In this document: positions 1-11,509 of the stretch, piece by piece
How the letters are laid out: every line of letters begins with the position of its first letter
Numbering within the stretch: position 1 is the first letter of the stretch
Assembly: GCA_009760855.2 (NCBI GenBank)
Contig: WPIO01000147.1
Location: 250,001-314,000 of the forward strand
Reading direction: 5' to 3'
DNA length: 64,000 bases
From: Cristatella mucedo
Lineage: Eukaryota > Bryozoa > Phylactolaemata > Cristatellidae
The notes under the pieces: model-generated
The model's input: the letters and a program-made list of their open reading frames with translations, nothing else
Databases searched by the model: none
What the model was told of the DNA's origin: nothing
Made by a program: the position numbers and the translations under genes

Positions 1-204
1 AAGGAGCAGAAAACAAAGCACTATGAGCAGTCATAGCCTGCTAATTGACATGGCTGGTGACATAAACAGATCAAACTTCCTGTGGTGTTTGAGAACTAGT
101 AGCAAGGACTTCCAGCACTCCATCTCCTGGTTGGGAATCGTTGAATTCTTTTTTTGGAGCTACTCCCCTGTTATAGTTTTTATTCCCGACTGTGCCGACA
201 GTAT

Positions 205-420
205 TTATTGACTGATTTAACAGCCTCGTGTGTGTGCACGTGCGTGCGTGTGTGCGTGCGTGTGTGTGCATGCGTGCGTGTGTATAGCCGGCAGAAGAGC
301 CATAGTGGCCATCCCTGCCACTAGTAGTGTGCAATAAAAAATTGGCTGCTAAAGGATTCGATCCCGTGTCCGGGGTCAGAAAGACCAAGAGCTTTACCTC
401 TAGAATAAGACCTTAGAGTG
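205..420 (-). repeat. SINE family 2, copy a (tRNA-like head, with (CA)n tail region)
   Basis: Read on the minus strand this begins with a tRNA-like stretch whose B-box-like core is GGGATCGAATCC (near 355-368), continues through a conserved body (TTATTGCACAC, then GGCTCTTCTGCCGGCTATA) and ends in GCTGTTAAATCAGT. The same body and end occur at 29690-29895 and 35078-35232, also on the minus strand, so it is a dispersed family. Here a CA/CG microsatellite has expanded between body and end. A-box match is poor, so the Pol III promoter is inferred mostly from the B box. Confidence 0.55.
218..283. repeat. (GT)n microsatellite with GC interruptions
   Basis: Alternating GTGTGTGC/GTGCGTGC units. It sits inside SINE family 2 copy a, close to that element's 3' end. 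The peptide it encodes on the minus strand (Thr/His/Ala-rich) is not a gene. Confidence 0.9.
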
Positions 421-733
421 TACTGTGCTAAATTTGTATACAGTCGTCTTCTTCGTTTATCTCGGCTAATCATTCCCAGACTACCACGATAAGTGAATTT
501 CTGCGAAGTATGAATCTTAATTTATACCGTATTTGTACGAGTATAATTCACTTGTTTATAAAAAAAATAAAAAAAATTTAAATAAACCTGCGACTAATAC
601 ACTGCAAGTCAAATAATGTCAAAATTAAAAAAAACTCCTATCTAGACTGCTCAACATGTTCATATTGGATTAACTAGTTCATACTATACTTTACTTTAGC
701 TGACCATAAACCCTACAATTGCGAATTTCAAAC
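421..733. other. AT-rich stretch, nothing recognised
   Basis: Strongly A/T-rich with short poly-A runs near 559-580. No coding frame, repeat family or RNA gene is visible. Confidence 0.5.
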
Positions 734-865
734 ATGCTGGATCGAACTGAAGATGATGCAACCTATGAGGAAAGTGGCGATTCAGACATTGATAATGCTG
801 CAGAAGACTATGAAGATGTTAGCAGTGATACGGATGACGAGTGTCTTGCTGACTGTAATGATTAA
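734..865 (+). CDS. Small acidic ORF, unrecognised (43 aa), possible terminal exon or transposase fragment
   Basis: An ATG-initiated frame of 43 codons ends in TAA at 863-865. The peptide is very acidic, with about sixteen Asp and Glu residues, two Cys near the C-terminus and no Lys. A canonical AATAAA lies at 921-926, 55 bases after the stop, which is a typical distance for a last exon. Nothing upstream extends the frame convincingly. Acidic N-termini of this kind occur in piggyBac-type transposases and in many nuclear proteins, but no catalytic domain follows. I do not recognise the product. Chance is a real alternative; the biased composition is the only argument for coding. Confidence 0.22.
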   Translation: MLDRTEDDATYEESGDSDIDNAAEDYEDVSSDTDDECLADCND

Positions 866-1707
866 AGCAAACTTATATTAATACAGAATGAGCTATATAT
901 TCAGTAATAAGTTTTCACTAAATAAAATTCAAAAAATGTCCATGAATTTAGGGTGCGATTTTAGTGTGATTTATTATCATAAAATACGGTAAATCGAATA
1001 TTGTTGTAGTTAGAGCATAGAAAACCTGTTCGCGACCCTCTAGATGTGGATTTTAACATTATTAGAGCCCTCTGAACATGAAAAAATACTCCTTTAGTCA
1101 CCATTACACTCGTATGACTAAAATTAGAGAAAATAAGACATATTAGACATTGCAAATATCATATTATTATGATTATTGTACATATAATTGCACACAGCTC
1201 TTACATGCAACCACTAACCCATGAAAATATTGCAACTTGTTCGATGATTTAGCAGTGAAGATAGAGAGATTTACTGTACAGTAAAGAAAAAGGTTTTTGC
1301 GCACACACTGGGAGCAGCTACATCTGGCGTTAGAGGATTTTTTGGGGGTGGCTCGAATACATAGGCCTACGGTCCATACGTATAGGAATTTTAATTGTAA
1401 TACAGGGGTGTATAATTGACTCAGACAACCGAGCGCAAGCTGTATCATCTTCACTATATCGATCAAGTTTTTAATGAAAATATCTGAAAAACCGAGATAG
1501 AGTGAAGTCACGAGAGTCGAAGCGCAAAGTGGCGAGAGACGACTGTACTGCACATTTAATAGTTATGTCCATATTGAAATCCCTGCCCCTCATGGCTGTG
1601 TAGTAGGACAGCAAGTCGCACCGTATTATAGTATACAAGTCGCACACAAAATTCCTTAAGCCAAGTGGGATTGTCTGCTGACGCTATTCGCAGCCGAGGC
1701 ATATATC
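866..1707. other. No gene recognised
   Basis: AT-rich at the left, mixed composition at the right. The open frames here (for example 1173-1553 minus) lack domain signatures and have no support from splice sites or repeats. Confidence 0.5.
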
Positions 1708-1847
1708 AAATATATAATTAGTTTGTATAGCGCCCCAAGAGAACTTAATCTCTATTCAGGCGTTTCACACGTGCCTTGGGGCTCGACCCCACGACCTCAG
1801 CCTTGATCGGGGCAAGCACTTTAATCTCTGGACCAAACCAGCTTGGC
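1708..1847 (-). repeat. SINE family 1, copy a (tRNA head plus L2-type tail)
   Basis: Minus-strand reading gives a tRNA-derived head starting GCCAAGCTGGTTTGGTCCAG (A-box region), then GAGGTCGTGGGGTCGAGCCC (B-box region, about 1781-1799), then a 3' part containing GAGATTAAGTTCTCTTGGGG and CGCTATACAAAC. The 3' part is the same as the terminal hairpin of L2 family 1 in this window. A second copy lies at 32139-32290 in the opposite orientation and a more diverged one at 24590-24735. Confidence 0.7.
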
Positions 1848-3086
1848 ATCTGCTTCTATGTACAGTTGACAATGTGAACACACTAGCTGCATAGCCTGCT
1901 GCTTGATGGGATACCACTTGTAAGATTCGCCATGCTCCTGGTCTCCTTCACTTTATAGTAATAACAATAATAAGAGCCACAAACATGTATAGCACCTAAA
2001 GGAAAGTAAAATGGCTACGCATCTCCATCTGCTACTTTACTTAACCTAAGCAGGTGTAAAGCTGGAGAGTTTTCTATGGCGCACTTAAAGCCGGACCGGC
2101 TTTTGTTGCTGTTTACAGGCACTTATCGTAGTCTACAGAGGAGAATTTGAGGGCCTGTGAGTGTTCGCTTTGTGTAAAGCTGGCATTTTTGTTATTCGAT
2201 AGTGATCAGGAAAGAAATCCAAGAGATTGCTGACGGCAAGTCGAGCAAGGACATTAATCTCCTTAAGATGTCGCCTCACACACTGTCCGTCATCTCTGCA
2301 TCCAGCTGGGATCGACCGTACAGTCGAGAGCAGGCAGCTTTTCCAGCGGTCAGTGCAAGGGTTCTTCTGCCAAAGCCTCCGCCAGCTAGCAGGCACGCAT
2401 CCTGCCGAAGCAGGGCAGGTCCACGCTTTCTGGCCGAGCTTGGCAATGTGAGGCCCTTAGGCAGGACCAGTCAGTGTTGGTCAACTGCTCGACGTCCCGA
2501 GCAGGTCCGTGTTATTTGCCAAGGGCCTGTGTTGTTCACGATTGTTCTCCCTGCAGGGCCACCTTTTGAGCCGGCCTTGACTGCTGTTGCGCCTGGCAAG
2601 GCATCCGGCAGGCCAGCGTGAGAGGCATCGTGGTGTTTGCTCGGCCAGCAGAGGTATCCGGCACGACTGGCCAGTGTATGTGACTGTTTCGTGCTCGACA
2701 TCCCCCTAGGGCAGGCTTAGCCAAGAGGTAGCTGTCGTGTCCCTCCCTATCTCTTTTCAAAAATGCACCCATGGCGCTGCTGCACCATTGCCAGCTCAGC
2801 GCTAGGCAACAAATGTGGCCTGGCAGCTGCTGGCTACTAGCCAACGCCGGCCACAGTAGTTCCTCACAGTAGCCCAGAGCTAGCTCGATGGAACTGCAGG
2901 TTGCCAACTGACGACTGCCAAGTGCCAGCCTTACAGGGAAAGCCACCAACTGTGTACTTGTACAGCTACGTTTCTCGGCTGCTGATGCAGCCGTCCGATG
3001 AAAAGCTCACAGTGTGAAGCTCGAACTTGCAGCCGTTTAGGTGGCAGCAGTGGTGGCAATGCATCTTCGACGGTCTTTCTCAACTA
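1848..3086. other. No gene recognised; GC-richer part 2200-3080
   Basis: From about 2200 the sequence becomes visibly richer in GC with many GCCAGC/GCTGGC words, giving long but mutually overlapping frames on both strands (2202-2621 plus, 2536-2949 minus). None shows a known domain, and overlap on both strands points to composition rather than coding. It ends where the L2 copy begins and may be the flank of that insertion or a separate unrecognised repeat. Confidence 0.45.
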
Positions 3087-4510
3087 AAGCTTCACAGAGT
3101 CAGCATTGCTTAGGGTGTACAACGACCTACTTAGGAATGCAGACATGGGTAGAGTGTCTCTGCTTGTTTTGCTCGATCTTTCGGCAGCTTTTCATACTAT
3201 CGATCACCAAGTTCTTCTAGAGCGCCTCTCATCTCGCCTGGGCATCACCGACACTGGTTTGCAATGGTTCGGGTCCTATCTCTGTGAGAGACTCCAGAGT
3301 ATTGCGGTGAATGGACAAAGGTCATCCGAGGTACCCCTGAAATATGGGGTACCTCAAGGCTCTGTGCTAGGTCCGGTTCTTTTCACGGTTTACACTCTCC
3401 CTCTTGCTCAAGTGATTGCCAAGCACAATCGAGGCTTTCACTTCTATGCTGATGACACTCAGTTGTACCTTTGCTTTGATCCCTCCCAGCCTTCGAGCAC
3501 CTCGAATTCTCTCAGCTCCCTTGCTGCATGTATTGATGACATCTGCACATGGATGGCAGCAAATTGTCTTAAATTAAATGGTGATACAACTAACTTACTA
3601 GTTGTGGGCAAACCAAGTGTGATTCAGAAATTGGAAAAGCTGACGCTCAAAATCGGCTCAGCCAACATATCTCCTGTTGAGTCTGCACGAAATCTGGGTA
3701 TCGTGTTCCAAAGTGACCTTTCCTTAGACGACCACATCAGCTTCACAGTCTACTTTCAGCTACATAACATTGCTAAAATTTGGGCTTGTTTAGATAAGGA
3801 TACTACATCTAAGTTAGTCCATGCATGTGTGACATCCCATCTTGACTTCTGTGCTGGCCTACCGGCATGTGCAATCAGGCGATTACAGCTGGTGCAAAAC
3901 TCTGCAGCTGGGCTTGTCTGTCGTGAGCGTCGCAGTTGGCACATCACACCACTTTTCGCCGACCTGCACTGGTTCCCAGTCAAGCAACGGATCGACTTCA
4001 AGGTTTTGTCGCTCACTTGTAGGTCCCTTCATTTTTTGCTCCAGCTTATCTCTCAGATTTACTCCTCCACCAAGCCAAGCATAGTACCATCCGCTTTTCG
4101 GAATCTAGCAGGTTACCAATACCTCGTACAAACCTCAGATCCTTTGGAGACCGTTCATTTAGTACATATGCTCCCAAAACCTGGAACTCACTCCCGACTT
4201 TCGTCACAACATCACCTGACTTGACCACATTAAAAAAAAACTTAAAACGCACCTATTTAGGACAGCATTTAGCTGGTCCCTGTGATTCGTCTTTGATGTG
4301 CTTATTCGTACTGACACTGTGCTTGCTGCCACTAACCACACTTGCATGCTGACCCTGTGCATGTCACCCCTAACCATGTTACTCATGTTGTTTGTCAGCA
4401 TGATATTACTCACCATTCAGTCTCGTTTCCTTTTGCACCAAATGTAAAGCGCCTAGAAAGAGATTGAGTTCCCTGAGGGCATTGTATCAAGTGTATTATT
4501 ATTATTATTA
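3087..4510 (+). mobile_element. L2-clade non-LTR retrotransposon, family 1, 5'-truncated copy
   Basis: The copy starts inside the reverse transcriptase (at the CACAGAGTCAGCATTGCTTA region) and runs to the family's 3' end: the hairpin AAGCGCCTAGAAAG...GAGGGC and an (ATT)n tail ending near 4510. The same order is seen in the longer copy at 17179-21397. L2/CR1-type elements insert by target-primed reverse transcription, which explains the 5' truncation. Target duplications cannot be set because no empty paralogue is available for this site. Confidence 0.85.
3106..4224 (+). pseudogene. Reverse transcriptase fragment of L2 family 1
   Basis: A 372-codon frame holds most of the RT palm and thumb. 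Motif A is LLVLLDLSAAF, motif B is GVPQGSVLGPVLF, and the catalytic motif C is FYADDTQLYL (near 3440-3470), so both catalytic Asp of motif C are kept. The C-terminal part contains the family words ARNLGIVFQSDLSLDDH and HITPLFADLHWFPVKQRID. Compared with the copy at 17179 it has lost about 12 bases in the region encoding DFCNSLLTGLP, without a frame change, and shifts frame near 4040 in the last 60 codons. The endonuclease and the N-terminal RT fingers are missing, so the copy cannot move on its own. Confidence 0.85.
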
Positions 4511-7500
4511 AAACCATAAAGATCGGCTTCTTCAGCTATCACGAGTGTGCAGCACCAGGGCCTTAGCATCTTACTTAACACTTGTAGCAGGCAATCAATA
4601 ATTGCCTGCTGCTGAACTCCAATTCCCCACCAGGAGTCGTGAAAGTATGAGCACCTTACTGCTGGACTAAAACCCCTCACGATCCCTCCTTGGCCTCCTA
4701 AGCCGGCAGCCTACTTGAGCCACTCGAGCGTGGCTGTGGAAGGTGGCAAAGGTGATGGCACCTTTGCAGTCAGGCTGTTCTCGTACGATTCCAAAAGGAG
4801 AACAAGATGCGTGAGCTGAAGGCCATTTGCCTGTTATAGATGCCCTTACGACTACCACAGTAACTAAAGTGTTCAGCAGCTGATGCATCAGCCTCACTAG
4901 GGCCGTGCCGGAAGCTGAGCACTACTGATTAGGAGCACTAAGTAGGCTTACTTTTAAGCTCTCTATTGATTATAGGGGTCATACCACTGACCCATAATGT
5001 CATGTAATGTAACGTAATGTATATTACCCGAGTAATGGATAGGCTCCCTAACTGGGACTTCCAATAAGGGCTTGAAACATATGTTGGCTAAATTGGTCCC
5101 CTCTGTAAGACCCGGATGATGCTGTTCAATGGCCACTGGTTTTCGTCTAAGGGTAGGGGCCTTTCTGTAATACTGGTCAGCGACCGGTCTATGCAAGAGT
5201 GAGGATCATGTAAGCACCGGCTGGTAGTCATGCGGAACCTGCCGGAAGGACCTGTCCACCATTATATAGATTCAATGATTTACTCATTTTGGGCCCCATG
5301 TGAGCTATGTTGAGCCAAGCTTCAGCCTGCCTGCAACAGGTCGCCTCACCTAGTTCGTTTGCATGCTGCCAGCACCTTGCTTACCCTGCCAAACATTCGC
5401 CTTTCTTTGCGAAATTGGTCCTGTCGCCAGCGTTTGTTTCGTGCAAGCATGACTTTCTTATGTTTAGCGCTTCGTGACACCAGTAGACAAGTTCTGGCCG
5501 ACCGTAGGCCGAATTGATGACGTCTACGGTGACACGCACCTGATCTGCACATGTCCGCCTGTCAGCGACTACGCTCCGTCCACTGCCGACTGATCGTCTA
5601 TCTGAAGACCGCATACCTATTACAAATTGCAAAACTCAGGTCGCATCTCCCAGCATTACCTTGTTTTTTCATATCCATATGGAATAGGCATTGACTCTGC
5701 ATGCAGCAATCCGGTATCTCCGATGTGCGGTTCACACATATGACAGGTGGTAGAGCGCTATTTTCTGAGTCTCGAGCTTTTATATTGATTCATACTCTGG
5801 AGCTGGTAGTCATTGGCATCTGGTGAGAGTGACGTGTCGCGATTATGTTCCGACCCCGAAGATACTAAGCCAGTAAGCAAATGCCTGTCAACCGTGTGAT
5901 TCACAGCCTTTGCTCATGCCTTGTTCTTTCTGCCTTTTCAATCGGGCGTTCTTATTTTTAGCCTTCCAATACTTTTTGCCCTCGGGCACATCTTTAGACG
6001 TTCATCTTACTGCATGCAGCAGCATTTTCAGAATGTGATCTTCAGAATCAGATATATCAGCCATGCCATGTACACATTACGGCCACATTCGAAAGTATTA
6101 TATGTGTTGATGTCAGACTTTGTATATCAAGAGTACAGCAATAAAATGGGTTTAGTATCTGAGAACTATGCCTTAACTGAGCACTTGTTGCTGATGCGCC
6201 AGAAAAGCTGTAGTTATCATGATCACTTCATCTCACGTTTTCGGGGTTTCCAAACATTTTTACTCTCTCCTAGTCTTTTAAAAGCGTAGCACTCGTAGCC
6301 TAGTCTACTAAGTCAGCCTGGACGACGTTGATTTTCCCGGAATTCTTTATCTATTAGTAAAATGATGAAATTCGAACTAAAAGAAATGAATAGAACTTCT
6401 GATCACAAAATTGATAAATGTTTGCTTCTTTTCTCCAGTCTGGTAGTATTCAGTTTGCAAGTTGTACATGCATACTTGTTAAAAATCCCATGTGGTCACA
6501 AAAGCACAAATTAATACTGTACCGTACCTTCGTCCTATAGTCCAGAATGGCATGAAAATTGGTCGAGCTCATCACGGCCTATATTGAGCATGAATAGGGT
6601 CAGCATTGAAGTAAAGGGAGAAAGTAGATTATGCTTTGTTGAGATTGGCTTCATTTCCTGGCAGCTTAAAAATTCACTGTCACTGAGCTTTGCAAATACG
6701 TCTGGTAATTAAGCAGCATCTTGCCTTATCTCCATAAGCTTATAATTACTCCTCGACAACGTCAAAAGCTCGTAAAAACGTCTCTAGAAGTTGATTTTGG
6801 ATACTCAACGTGCAAGTATGAAAGAATCACCAACGTTGTGAAGTCTTTGTCATAGTCAATACACAGTTATAGAGCCTTGATCATTACAGTCGGTGATTCT
6901 AGTTTTTGCCTGGAGTTGGTAGTGACTATCGCGACCTACTCCAGTCATCGAGCAACGCTACATCCGAGCCTCTCGATCCAGGCCTAAAGGCTAGCTGGGA
7001 CTGGTTACCTTGTCGTAAGTCTTGCACCTGATCAGTGGGCCGTAAGGGATTGACACTCTGTGGGCATGGCCCACCCCTGCCGTTACACTTCTGCCGCCCC
7101 TTTTCGCCTGTAGAGGATGGTGACCTCGTTGGTGAACCACAGCTCTAGGCGCCTATACCTGTTACTGATTCCTGAGCCGTTTTACCAATGTCGTTAACAA
7201 AAAACATTTATAATTTGCACCGATTCTTAAGGGAACTTATGGTAGCAAGTCCTTGAGCTAACCTTTATAGTGGAAGCACACTATCGGTCGATTCTAGTCG
7301 TGTTTGTGCCTTAGTAAGACATTTACGTTTCCTTCATTCAATATCCTCTATTCTAATTCAAATACTCATTGAAAAAGGCCGTCACGTATTAATCGTGCTT
7401 TCAAGTGGAATACTACAGCCCCACACAAGTGTGTCTTACTACAGGGGGCTGTCTCTCATCACCTTGAATTTGAGCGAGATATCGGCACCAATTCAAATGG

Positions 7501-8740
7501 CTGTCAAGAGGTCGAGTTATGCAATCTAACACATTTCCCAGCTAGGCCGATACATGTAGCCGTGTGGTATCGACCAGTGGCTCTAACTAATCCAAGCTAC
7601 AACCACACACTTGGCATTTGGGCTCCTCCTGCAAGGTTGGTGGATTGTTAAAGTGTCGAGGCGGCGTTTGCAGCTACTGAAAGATATTCCTCGACACACA
7701 TAATTAATTTCTTTTGTTGGAGAACTCACAATTGACGAACCTCTACATCGATTGTTTCGCTCGGGCTAAAGCACAGGAAGCTACGATTACCCTAGTTAAC
7801 CAAGATGTATTATATCCGCAGATACTAGTTTCTTTAACAATTTGTCGATTAGATGGGAAAATACTGAGGCCTTGATCTTCCTAAGTCGAAGAATGCAGTA
7901 ATGTGAAGCACGATATTGCGAAGCCAGAGATTGTTTGGAAAAGACTAGTGAGTAGCATAGTAAATGTGCATCGCTTGCATGAAACAGTCTGCCATTGCCA
8001 TAAGTCTCACTTTTATACCGATCTCATCGTGGATCTCCGTTATACTGCTAGTGTTCTCATAGTCGAAGACGGGTGCAGTCATATGAATAATTAAAGACGT
8101 AGCAATCCTGCAGCACAGACTTGGTAATTTCAAAGCAAATAACAAGCCTTACCAAGCTAGTGAAGAGAGGTATTGGCTGAAAGACCTATCGAACTGTTCC
8201 AGCTGATCAGGTTTCGGCAGTCTAGGTGGTCCGAGATGTGAGCAAACAGACGTTTTCACCTACTTTGCCAATTTTTTGTCATAGCCAAGAGAAATTTAAC
8301 TCGTGTCGTGCTTTATCGCACATTAGTTCAATCATGTACCTCGTCGTGGCGGTCTGTGCTATTAACATCTAGTAATAGGTACATTCGTTAGTGTCGTCGC
8401 TGGCGAAGCACTGGGCAAAGTTTCCACTTGTTTCTGAATGTATTCTAGTCGATCCAAACCCTAGGTGCTCTAAAGACTTTCCACTTAGATTGGTAACTAC
8501 GGTTGGTCGGTGACCCCATGAAAGTGAAAGGTGAGGCATTTAGCTTAGAATTTATACAATGGGCTCTGGCTAGACGTGAGACAGCAATCTACCGAGACCT
8601 CTGCGTAACTTCTTACGTGACCGATCAATCAGCTGACACCTTCCACCCGATGCTTTTTCTTTGCTGGTTACGACGCCCGTTTCTGCTACGCTTTACGATA
8701 CGCCTTACGATTTCTGCTACCTTACCTAGTGCCCCACCAC
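4511..8740. other. 4.2 kb with no recognised gene
   Basis: I searched both strands and recognised no domain, repeat family or RNA gene. Open frames at 5346-5632 (minus), 5921-6289 (plus) and 7903-8094 (plus) are short and without signature. On the minus strand a consensus-like GGTAAGC donor follows the frame at 5381-5632, but no matching acceptor was found. A CATGTAATG-like run at 4995-5020 resembles the tail of RT family 2 but nothing of that element follows. The right part may still belong to block A, too diverged to align by eye. Confidence 0.45.
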
Positions 8741-9062
8741 GGCTCACCAAGTTAGTCCGTTCCCAAAGTCTGTAGCTCAATTCCGACTGACGTCTCTACA
8801 TTATACTACTTAACAACAATTACATATAAGCTCAAACGCATTTGTCTATCGCAGCATTCAGGGAGTCCACGCGATTCGTCATTTCTGTGGTGACAGAGTG
8901 CCTACTTCCACTATTTGGCATGTCACGGCGAACCATGTCATGGTTGTTGTCGTTGAGCATATTACCACTAACCATTCAATCACGCTTCCTTTGCAGCAAA
9001 TTTAAAGTGTTTAGAACACAATATGTGCAATGACGAATTTATAATATTACTGTTATTATGCC
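8741..9062 (+). mobile_element. Old L2 family 1 fragment (3' end), inside block A
   Basis: Diverged but collinear with the family 3' region: the end of the ORF (AAACGCATTTG...ATTCAGGGAGTC), the 3' UTR words ACTAACCATTCAATC and CTTTGCAGCAAATTTAAAGTG, and an eroded TTATTATG tail. The equivalent fragment lies in block B at 33010-33790 in the matching relative orientation, so this insertion is older than the duplication that made A and B. Confidence 0.6.
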
Positions 9063-11509
9063 TACCCATTTAATCTTTTCGTTAATTACGTCAGGCAAGG
9101 GACCACCTACTCTTTCTATGAAAATTGTGCAGCGGCTCTTTGGACCAACTTCTATCACCTAGTTTCGTAAGCGTAAGCGTTTCTTTAGAGCCCTCTTTTT
9201 AAATGTAAAAGCGGCCAAAGTTTGCTTGTCTCTGGCATGTACCGTCGCTTTCAACTGCACCGACTTGACCTAAGAAGATTAATACCTTATGTTTGGTGCT
9301 TGCAGGCGTCTGTGAAGGTATGGCATGTCCCACCTGACAAGCACTGTAGCCTCGTCTCTGCTCATCGCTACAACAAGCTTCAGCAAAAACCTCTAAAGCA
9401 ATGCTGCCGGTGCTGTATTTACTCCATCTGAGCTTATGACTCGGTAGGCACTATTTTCACTGACAATCAATTACGAGATTTACACTAAACTTTGTCGGGG
9501 CACGTAAGGCAAGCTCAGGCTGAGCTGCTTTAGGGTTGAGTTTAACAGGTGACCGTAGATTACATTAATTAAAAAGGAAGAGCAAGCTCAAAACTCCACT
9601 TCTTAAATGCAGATGGCTGGAGTATAATAATCCAGACTTTTTCTCATAGGTACACACCTCGCACACGTGAAGTTCCCCGTTTTATTCAACGGTGTGCTCT
9701 TAACTTGCAACAGCGATTCCTACAGTTTGAGTCGTACCTTAGGTTGGTATGGCCAGATTAGTAAACGATGCCTAGAAGATTAGATGTAGGTTGTGCATAA
9801 TACTACGCTTTCGTTTTGTGAAGGTTAGCGAGATCAATTACTAAACAACTTTGGATATCAGCAAAGATTCATTGGAAAATTTTGGTTTACTTGCAATAGC
9901 TTATGTGTAATACGTTTAACGAGACAGCCACTCGGTGTACTGTACTACTCAGCCACGCATGTCGCCATAATCTAGAAAATTGTAGAGGCTATGACGTTAT
10001 TATTATGTATGAACATTCTTTCATTGCATTGTGGCTAGGAAGACAATGATGATCTATAATCGACCCTTGCACCAGTATACAATTATAACTCATCCACCTT
10101 TGATTGAACATATGTCTCTGTTCGTTTGGATGTGAATGATCAAACTCAAATTTCATTCGGCATTCATACAGACAGTACGAATAAACGTCGTAAATATTGA
10201 TAGCCATCCCATTTGCAGACTTTTTTGTATTGCAATTTTGCATATATATTTAACGACCATTGCGACAATATTTTTTAGCTAGATGGAATTCACCCTTGAC
10301 CAGGTCGTGTGTACGGCAAAACTACGTAAATATTAAATCTTAAGAGTTTGACTGGCAACATCAAAGTCTTCCAGAATATTGTAATATTATTTTAGAGAAA
10401 TTATCCGATAAATAACGGGTAGCTAGTTAGGAGCGAGGTAGTGCTGCAGATAGGCTAGGCCGGAGATTTGGTTATGCAATTGGTATAGTATACAAAATGT
10501 TTAGGTTATAAATTCTGTCAAGCATTTTATTACTCACAGATTAATCCAGTAACTAAACACTTACATAGAAGTATTAAAATTTATTTGTATATGATTATTT
10601 GCTCGCCTACGCTAAAGATTTCTCGTGATGAAGCTTTTTAACTCTTGTTGTGTTCTTTACCGTAAGTAATGGCCGAAGCAGAAATGGCTAGTACCATGAT
10701 ATATTTACTTTAATTTTACATCAAGCTTCATTATAGCAGTAAATGTGTTTTGTGACCTAATTCAAGGCAGTTAATTTTGGAAAACGTATCACGATCAAAA
10801 GGACCATTATCCACGAATTCTAGAGTTACTATGGATCAATATCAACCATTTTAAAATTCAGAGCACTAATTGGCAGCTTTTCGAGGGAAACTCGTCAAAC
10901 TATTCCGTCTTTTTAGATAATCCAAGAAGTTAAGATAAAAATAGTTGCACAACTATAGGTCAGATGTCGCCAAAGTATACTTACAATGGATTGCAATACT
11001 TTTATCTTAGACGTTCATGCTTTAGGGGGTGTTCGGCAACTTCAAGAACGCTTGGGAAGCTATTTTACTGCTTAGCTATCAAAAAGCCTCAAAAGTCAGT
11101 CTCGCAGAATACCAAATTTTAGCTCTTGCTAAAATCCTGAATCCGTTTCTGTTTACCTATCGCAACCTTCATTAGTTAGCGTATAGATCGATAACTTTTT
11201 TAGTGCAGTCATGACGTAATTAAAGTGCAGACAGGATATGAGGAAACTCCGAGATCTTCGGTTTGTTTGTTTGAGCCAAGCTTACTGCAACGTAATGCTC
11301 GAAAAGCTTTTGCTTTTAAGATTCCGATGTCAAAATCTAACAATCTTAGGCATCCTAAATATAGGCAGTATTACGTCTTCTACAAAATGTATGTTTAACA
11401 CAACTGCCAATATGAACGCCTCATTTCGAAAGGCAGATACTTTATTGCCTGTTTAAGACTAAATGTTTAACGGCTTATGTATCAGCGACTGCTGGTAATT
11501 GTGTTTATT
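9063..11509. other. Lectin 3' flank of block A, no gene recognised
   Basis: Non-coding by inspection. Its value is comparative: several parts align with the region downstream of the lectin copies in B (about 30650-32900) and C (about 52650-54470), which shows that the duplication included at least 5 kb of 3' flank. The frame at 9989-10243 (minus) is not conserved in B or C. Confidence 0.55.

Noticed and set aside
71-388. 105-aa minus-strand frame with His/Ala/Arg/Thr repeats
   Set aside because: It is the translated (CA)n part of a SINE.
2202-2949. Long frames of 139 and 137 aa on opposite strands
   Set aside because: Mutual overlap on both strands, no domain, no splice sites; GC-rich composition.
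5741-5830. tRNA-like TGGTAGAGCGCT word
   Set aside because: No B box at a suitable distance and no cloverleaf; single occurrence.
5921-6289. 122-aa plus-strand frame with hydrophobic start
   Set aside because: Looks like a signal peptide by chance; no domain, no splice context, atypical composition.
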